From Acanthaster planci (Eukaryota; Echinodermata; Asteroidea; Valvatida; Acanthasteridae), in contig NW_019091418.1 in assembly GCF_001949145.1 (NCBI RefSeq), positions 2,241,255 to 2,305,254 of the forward strand: DNA of 64,000 bases. The letters are read 5' to 3'. The notes beneath the pieces were generated by a model. It was not told the origin of the DNA. It was given only the letters and a program-made list of their open reading frames with translations, and made no database searches. Of this stretch, positions 58,801 to 64,000 are shown piece by piece. The first letter of the stretch is position 1. Every line of letters begins with the position of its first letter. Made by a program: the position numbers and the translations under genes.

Positions 58801-61800
58801 AACAAGCTTTTCGTGAAAATCGGGTAGATGAGAAGCGGAGACTCCAGAAGGAAATAAAGGGACATATTCAATGTAACAAGCAGGTGTACAGTGAGAACAT
58901 CAAAAGTAACTTCAAGTGTGGCAGTCCCAAGAAGACTTGAAAAGGAATTTGTACAGTCACAGGAAGCGGGAAAAACGATCAGTGGGTGTTCTTGCTGAAA
59001 TGAATCCGACAATTTTTGCAAATGATCGCAATTCTTTCTTTGCTCACTTTGAAGTCAACTTCAGGGATGAATTGAGTACATTAAAAGGTACTCTCTATAA
59101 AACGGAGAGAATATTCAATCATATAATGTTTTATAATTGGATGTTCATAATGTTACAAAGTTGTTAAAAAGCTCTGAGTATTAAAGATGAAGTAGTTGAA
59201 ATTGTCACGGAATATAGGTACCTTGGATCCCATATTGATGATTAACTGGAATGATACACAGGAATACCAACACCGACAAAATGTGTGAGAAGGCTAACCA
59301 ACGATTGTATGTCCTTGGTAAACGGAGATTATTTAGTGTCGACCGGGACACTGTGGTTTTTGTTCTATCAGAGTGTAATTCAGTCAGTGATCATATTCTG
59401 TTGCATTATTTGGTTCAACAGACTGACTAGCCAAAGCATGAGAAAACGAATTACTAAAACAGGAAGTATTAAAGGTCACTGGAACCAATGTCGAAGACCT
59501 TATTGTAATTTATGAAAGAGCTCTGTTAACCATACTGGAAACTATTTACATCGACAGTACTCATCCTCTGCACCCGCATGTGATTTTTCAGTAGGTCTGG
59601 CAGGATTGTCCTCTCTTTCATAAAACGAACTGTCTCGAGTTCTCATTTCTTCCCAGTGCAATTCATCTTTTTAATAAACAGTTTGTAAGATAACGTTTAC
59701 CCTTGCTGGCTAATGATTTGATAGGGATTGGCTGCTTTTATATACACGATAATGTTTTGTAGCGTTTATTTACTGATGGTGGTCTTTCGATACTATGGGT
59801 CCGATGTTTTTTACTTTCAATTTCCTTACTGTAAAATACGTGGTTTTTATGTCATCTAAGTGTTTAATCGATCCTATACCCGTTTGAACTGCATATCTTA
59901 TGTAACTGTCCTTCCCGGATTTTCATGTACATTCATTCCTGAATAAAAAATTCTTAAAATTTAGTAGGTATTTAATATTATTGTTTTTACAATTTTATTG
60001 ATTTTCTTCCTCAGGACAAGAATTTCATATCTGTTTTGAACGAATTAATATATAACTGAACTGAACTAACCGAGATGAAACTTTGGAAGTGCATTTAAAC
60101 AAAAACAGGGATCAGATTTATAAATAAACAATTCTAAACAACTTTTAGTCCTACACAAAAGATGATTTGGAGGAGAACTCGAGGGAGGAGGAGGCGGGAA
60201 CAGGATTGAACACGAAGGGGGAAATTTAATCGAATTTGTCTGGTGAAGGATGCTATTTTAGTTTAAATTAAAATGGGTACGTCAGTATTATTTTTAAGCC
60301 CAAGGAAAACCCATCGACAAATAAAATGAGTATTAGTTCCTCATTTTAACTCTTGAGCCTCGTATCCACTGGCGGATGGGGGCGCTAAGGGTGGTCACCC
60401 CCCCCCCAAAAAAAGGAAGGCGCCAAAGGCTTTGTTTGAAAGTCGATTTACTCGCTCCATTTCATGTACCTTTTACAAAAGGCATGTGAAAAGCCACTCG
60501 TCAGAAAGCCCATAATTTCTCCCAAACATCCCATCAATATTGACATGGTTCTAGATCCGCCTTTGTATAAATGGACGGGTCTAGAACCACATTTTATTGG
60601 AGGGGGCCACAACTTTGGAATTTCTTCATTTGACTGCTCATGACCTTTTTGGAGTTGGGACTAAATATTGGGGCTTTTAACAACCTCTGGGAGGGGACGA
60701 AATAAAAAAAATCCGCAATATATTACTGTTCTCTCATTATTTTCAAAAAACGAATTGGCCCTTTTGAAGGAAGCATGGTCCCTGTTACCCTCTGGATCCA
60801 GTAATTCCTGCAAACAAGGAATAATGTGGAATCAAACATTCAGATAGATCACAGAAAAAATGTCATTTTTCAAAAAGATTATACCACCGGATCAACAGAG
60901 CTAGGCACGGCGAACCTTTGAATATTAGGACGTCCAGCAGCAAAAGCGTATTCTGGACCACAAACGGACTGACCAGCCGGTTAGAAGTAATGCCATATCC
61001 AAACACATAAGAATGTGCTTTGTCACCGCTGAATTTCATTATATATAGTGACCAGGTCTCCACAGAACTAGATTCTCACATGGAAATATTGAATGAGGTT
61101 GCTCTTTATACTGCGTGACCAGGGCATTGCTAAACGAAGATGCAACGACTCTACTGGCGTTGTGACCAACTGGAACAAAGTTTGTGAAGCCCATGACATA
61201 TACAGATCAGCTCTGAAATAAGAGTCTACGTCCGCAAACTGAACACCTTGGGGACCTTTGTACATCAAAATCAAAGATTCATCTCTCAAGCAAATAAAAG
61301 AGTTTATACTGCAGCATCAGCTTTACAGAAGATGCCTCACTTGACAGAGATAGATAGCATCATACAAAAGGCCAAAAGTATCAGTTTCCAGTTTGCGCCG
61401 CCTCCTCGCTTCTGAAACCCTCTAACATTCTCATGCAAAGCAAGTTACTCCTGCCGTGATCAACACGATCTTCCCACGGAATCTGAAATTCCGCCGTCAG
61501 GAAAGGATTGCGGCGAAAGGCCATTTCAAATGATTATAAAATATCATCTGGGCAAAGAAAAATATAGGAGCTCCCTTACCTTAATGCTATTACCTGGGGA
61601 GTCTTATTAGTCCGGTCCTCGCTGTCGTGGTCAACGTCCAGCGCCGACTTGCATCTGGTGTCCAGCACTAAATTTTTCAGGATGCTAATGGTGAGAAATA
61701 GCACAACTACCGCTAGTATTGCGACACCTGGGAAAAAACGTCTGAGCAATGCTCGTCTACAGTGTGATTGCCAACAGTAACTGATGCATCTACTGCGGCC

Positions 61801-61830
61801 GAAATACCTTCCGCAGGCTTCGCAAGCCAT
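49615..61830 (-). CDS. ST8SIA-like: Alpha-2,8-sialyltransferase (ST8Sia-like), gene B, 7 coding exons
   Basis: Head-to-tail paralogue of gene A with the same role: CMP-sialic acid dependent alpha-2,8 sialylation in the Golgi. Coding exons: 61830-61580, 53631-53512, 52735-52585, 51595-51507, 51251-51162, 50868-50621, 49835-49615; the joined frame gives 389 residues, all borders are GT/AG and phases are identical to gene A. It has a clear 20-residue signal anchor (32-51), L motif with C178 and C192, S motif with C328, motif III HYHND, VS motif H-x4-E (HNFDTE) and terminal C388. It differs from A in the S-motif entry (ASSG instead of the usual TTG) and in the L motif, where RCNL is RFNL. Intron 1 is about 7.9 kb and holds a LINE remnant. 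The start ATG follows an in-frame GTG that I reject. Confidence 0.93.
50092..50364. mobile_element. 273 bp MITE (CAGGCCCGTAAC termini)
   Basis: CAGGCCCGTAAC at 50092 and GTTACGGGCCTG ending at 50364 are perfect inverted ends, with G-rich then C-rich subterminal runs. The CAGG-type ends suggest a hAT-related family, but no 8 bp duplication is evident. It lies in the last intron of gene B. Confidence 0.7.
50621..50868 (-). CDS. ST8SIA-like: Gene B exon 6: central catalytic domain
   Basis: 248 nt after TTTTTTTTCCATAG. It reads FKDSYLWLPAF, NSKIVWPILGHPEHFLSV and ends TWASSG, split by the GTAAGG donor. Confidence 0.95.
51162..51251 (-). CDS. ST8SIA-like: Gene B exon 5: second half of motif L
   Basis: 90 nt. 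It reads FNLAPTKGFEEDVGRKTN then FTTLNPS. The first residue is Phe, where ST8 enzymes and gene A commonly have Cys. The donor is GTGAGT. Confidence 0.95.
51507..51595 (-). CDS. ST8SIA-like: Gene B exon 4: first half of sialyl motif L
   Basis: 89 nt. It reads SCSVVGSSGILRGSRCGK then EIDQPQAVF; the donor is GTAAGA. Confidence 0.95.
51596..52584 (-). other. Gene B intron 3
   Basis: Between exons 3 and 4; it holds only the inverted-repeat element described separately. Confidence 0.7.
51877..51997. mobile_element. 121 bp foldback element
   Basis: Arms 51877-51928 and 51947-51997 are inverted over about 51 bp with several mismatches (GATACTTATT...TATACCAG against CTGGTATA...ATAAGTATC), with an 18 nt spacer. 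In intron 3 of gene B. Confidence 0.7.
52585..52735 (-). CDS. ST8SIA-like: Gene B exon 3: entry to the catalytic domain
   Basis: 151 nt. It reads LGEEGSIRNFLLTK, MCFYMYGN and FPPALWECLPK. An open frame continues upstream of the acceptor (to about 52845), but gene A has a stop there, so I use the CGACACAG acceptor. Confidence 0.9.
53207..53481. mobile_element. 275 bp hAT-like MITE
   Basis: CAGTGGCGTATCCAGC (53207) and GCTGGATACGCCGCTG (ending 53481) are inverted with one mismatch. Flanking octamers AACGAAAC and AGCGAAAT are similar (6 of 8), as for an aged 8 bp hAT duplication. It ends 30 bp from the exon 2 donor of gene B. Confidence 0.7.
53512..53631 (-). CDS. ST8SIA-like: Gene B exon 2: stem region
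   Basis: 120 nt opening after TTGAAAATAG. It reads IFSERYRHLFKEN then FFKHLRRL and EWKPHNKT (a sequon). The donor is GTGAGA. It aligns residue by residue with gene A exon 2. Confidence 0.88.
55408..55501. repeat. 33 bp tandem duplication joined to a perfect inverted repeat
   Basis: Two identical 33 bp units (GACACTCTAAATCACAGCGA...) at 55408-55440 and 55441-55473. The end of the second forms an 18 bp perfect hairpin, GACACCTTTAATTCCGGT (55459-55476) against 55484-55501, with a 7 nt loop. Confidence 0.8.
55640..55720. repeat. ACATGT-rich microsatellite
   Basis: Overlapping self-complementary ACATGTAC units; similar shorter runs occur at about 15860 and 45720. Confidence 0.7.
57680..59520 (+). 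pseudogene. LINE (non-LTR retrotransposon) remnant
   Basis: An RKRGRKAGIRSRLRQGNLP segment is followed by an endonuclease domain in the next frame (57946-58302: SLRNKLVELKACSRFLNKYR, VVLYINNRLCSNV). About 800 bp further on are reverse transcriptase tail blocks (YRYLGSHIDD near 59213; FYQSVIQSVIIFCC near 59365). Stops and shifts are frequent, so it is dead. It lies antisense in intron 1 of gene B. Family resembles CR1/L2/jockey-type; not resolved. Confidence 0.72.
59521..60862. other. No gene; possible MITE near 60370-60560
   Basis: CACTGGCGGAT at 60370 and ATCCGCCTTTG near 60560 resemble inverted hAT-type ends, with C and A runs between them. Weak. The rest is noncoding intron 1 of gene B. 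Confidence 0.35.
60863..61289 (-). pseudogene. Unrecognised protein-like segments in two frames
   Basis: Two adjacent minus-strand frames have protein-like composition: MYKGPQGVQFADVDSYFRA...LAMPWSRSI (61289-61068), then TWSLYIMKFSGDKAHSYVFG...LIRWYNLF (61063-60863). They are offset by one frame. They may be a decayed gene or retroelement piece in intron 1 of gene B. I do not recognise the family. Confidence 0.25.
61580..61830 (-). CDS. ST8SIA-like: Gene B exon 1: Cys-rich tail and signal anchor
   Basis: Starts MACEACGRYFGRSRC; five cysteines lie in the first 24 residues, facing the cytosol. RRALLRR then FFPGVAILAVVVLFLTISIL forms a clear type II anchor. It ends VIAL plus AG before GTAAGG, as in gene A. 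Confidence 0.88.
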
Positions 61831-62433
61831 GATCACGATGGTAACCTTTACATCGCTCAGGAATTTAGATGCTCACTTATGCCATGCTTCAGCGTGATGC
61901 TCGCCGTACATGAATGACGTGAGTAGACACCGACCCGACGATGCTGTGAAATTGTAGTCTCGAAATTTAGATTAATGGTCATGCATCAGCCATATAAAGG
62001 CAGACCATCTCCACCCGATTCCGATTCCATTGCACATGTTTTCTTTAATTTGTCATGGATTGATGCCCGGTTTCATTTATCTCCATGTCAGCTAGTATCC
62101 TAAACCCTCTTCGTCGAATGTGTTTGCTAACTTCTGATGAAGAAAATCAGTTATATCCAAATCTAGCAATCCCCCTAGTCGTTTGTGTTTACACATGTTT
62201 ACGCGGAATGGGCTTTGTTACCCAGCGGCGCATACCATTTACAAGAGGGGGTTCGCTCTGCATTGAAATATTTACAGGATATAGGTTTTTATAAGCGAAA
62301 ATTATAATTAGAAATGCAGAAGAACTTGTACACTGTAGGCTAATTTCCACGAAATACCATCCAATGAGAGCAAGGCTGTATGCCAATATGTGAATTTGCA
62401 ATGAGTGATTTCAAATTCGCTTAAGCCCAGTAT
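61831..62433 (-). promoter_or_regulatory. 5' flank of gene B (promoter region expected)
   Basis: Directly upstream of the gene B start on the minus strand. No TATA box or known site was identified; the call is positional. Confidence 0.25.
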
Positions 62434-62515
62434 ATATTCAGGAAGTACATGTATTTTTGTGAAAAAAGAAACTATAGTTTCTTTTTTCACAAAAATACAT
62501 GTACTTCCTGAATAT
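62434..62515. repeat. 82 bp perfect palindrome
   Basis: The sequence is its own reverse complement from 62434 to 62515, centred on ACTATAGT with no spacer. The outer arms read ATATTCAGGAAGTACATGTA. It lies about 600 bp upstream of the gene B start codon. Confidence 0.9.
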
Positions 62516-63421
62516 TGTTAATGGATGTGTCAATTTACTGATTTAATTAGAGGCACATTTGAATATCGCAATTTGGCAGGGGAGATGGATAGAAGGTCGT
62601 GTCATTCAGAGTGAAACTAGAACGATTTATGAATGTGTTTGCTTTACTTCGTTGGGTAATTCATCTCTAATAAGTGCATTAAAGAGATACGCTTAAACTT
62701 AAAAAACCTCTGTTCTTGTTTGCACGTGGGCCCTTGCTATAATGGGAGGGAGTTTGCTGGGGCAAAGTCAGCCGTGTATTTTAATATGTCTTATAAAATT
62801 TTCAAAGGTGCCTTGGGCGGAGCAAAAGAGTATTATGTTTAAGAGTTAGCGACCAAACACTGTGTTTGCACGAGTTCAAGACGAGCCACTGTGTTCCCAT
62901 GCTTCATCAACTCAACCTTCCTATACTGCATCGACCCCTCATTCACCCGGGGGAATTTCCACACACACATTGACCTATGACCCGCAGGGGACTTTCCACA
63001 AACAACTCGTGACTCCCCCAACTGCTGCTCGCTGTACAAGTCTCGAGTGCCACCAAACAACTCGTGATTTGAGTCCAATTTTCAGGAAATTAATTTTGCA
63101 ACCACCTTAAGTATTTGTGTATTATAAATACATGTCAAACCAAAACCTCTGTGATGAACTGGGCAAGATGCACGCAGTATTAGAGTTGGAGGAACACCGA
63201 TTTAATCTTCTTCATGTGAGGCTCTGGAAACCAAGTGCAAGACTAACAGAAAATGCACACGTAGCAATTGTGATACACCGAAAGAAAGTAATAGAATATA
63301 TTTACGACAATAGTGTCCACAGTCCTAGAAGAGTCGGGTTAAAAGGTGAAGTTCAAGAGGTTAAGGAACAGAGTTACTTTCCATAACTTGGAATGAGGTC
63401 CTTCGGTAGTCGGGATATTAC
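62516..63421. other. Noncoding; may include the LTR of the gypsy element
   Basis: Frames at 62862-63110 and 63117-63386 have no recognised domain. The part adjoining 63422 is probably the long terminal repeat, whose far end I cannot place. Confidence 0.35.
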
Positions 63422-64000
63422 ACTCCTCCCTAAAGTGAAACGTCAAAGTGACGTGTTAACTTAAGGTACATGTTTTTCGATATGCGTCAAGAATGAATGG
63501 TAAAGTGAATCCAAAGTTTTGTTTCTTTAATTAACTAACCACTACTGTATTTTTTCAACTAATGCTACTTATATACAAGCGTGATGACAGTCAAGTGCAG
63601 GGGTGGACTACCCTGACTTGGAACAGTCTGCACAGAGGATTACTCTACCTCCGCTGTGTGCAGCTGTACCAACCTAGGTTAGCTTATTTGTAGCCATAAC
63701 GATCAGGCGGGTTTCTGATACGCAAGGGGTATCATTTTTTCTGTCAGGCCTTGGATCTGATTGTGACTCAGGCTCGGTTGAGACTTGTGGTGCTGGAGGA
63801 TTATTGGGAGTGATGGGTTGTCGGGCGTTCGAGGATTGACTTCGGTCTCAGGTTGTCGTTCGCGGATTGGCACGGTAGTACCTGTCCCAAAGTCAATGTC
63901 ACTGTCCAAATTTGGAGAGGCGCGAGCTAGTTTGACCGGACGTTCTTGATCGCGGATGTGGTCTATGTTACGACTGATTCACATCCGTTATGGTCGAGTC
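63422..64000 (-). mobile_element. 3' end of a Ty3/gypsy LTR retrotransposon, cut by the window
   Basis: On the minus strand the end of the polyprotein (64000-63684) reads VKLARASPNLDSDIDFGTGT and, after frame changes, ends in a basic RNPPDRYGY block before TAA, typical of the gypsy Pol C-terminus. About 250 bp later a polypurine tract (AGGGAGGAG) is followed by TGTAATATCCC, the usual TG start of an LTR, at 63422. The frame shifts show it is decayed. The rest lies beyond the window. Confidence 0.7.

Noticed and set aside
63117-63386. 89-codon plus-strand frame
   Set aside because: Lies where the LTR of the minus-strand gypsy element is expected and has no recognised domain.

Overview
This is a 64 kb stretch of animal nuclear DNA. 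It is AT-rich, genes are split by introns with GT/AG borders, and most of the sequence is mobile-element debris. The only complete host genes I can build are two alpha-2,8-sialyltransferase (ST8Sia, GT29) genes. With Harbinger, Penelope, Ty3/gypsy, LINE, tRNA-derived SINE and Polinton-like sequence around them, this suggests a marine invertebrate deuterostome (echinoderm, hemichordate or cephalochordate); that placement is inference. Two runs of N are assembly gaps (28410-29039 and 44120-44852).

Layout. 1-8.6 kb: repeats, including a long-inverted-repeat family, a 330 bp MITE and CGTCG-rich tracts. 8.6-16.4 kb, minus strand: ST8Sia-like gene A, 7 coding exons, 393 residues. 16.7-23.1 kb: nested inverted-repeat elements, a SINE, CGTCG tracts and a second copy of the long-inverted-repeat family. 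24.7-29.4 kb, plus strand: a broken HARBI1/Harbinger transposase, followed by a Myb/SANT-like exon and a Pro/Gln-rich reading frame built on a 27 bp minisatellite; together they resemble the two-protein layout of a Harbinger element. 32.7-45.0 kb: a 12.4 kb element with long terminal inverted repeats, AGT termini and a 6 bp target duplication, as in Polintons/Mavericks. It carries a small death-domain-like frame at its left end, acidic/proline-rich frames at its right end and a decayed Penelope endonuclease in the middle. 45.5-46.6 kb: a 1.14 kb inverted-repeat element enclosing a C2H2 zinc-finger exon. 49.6-61.8 kb, minus strand: ST8Sia-like gene B, 389 residues, with MITEs and a LINE remnant in its introns. 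62.4 kb: an 82 bp perfect palindrome. 63.4-64 kb: the 3' end of a Ty3/gypsy element.

Genes A and B are head-to-tail paralogues. Their last six exons have identical lengths (120, 151, 89, 90, 248 and 221 nt) and identical phases, so they come from one ancestral gene by duplication. Each encodes a type II Golgi enzyme that adds sialic acid in alpha-2,8 linkage to glycolipids or glycoproteins. The exact acceptor cannot be read from sequence. The other coding material is mobile or decayed.
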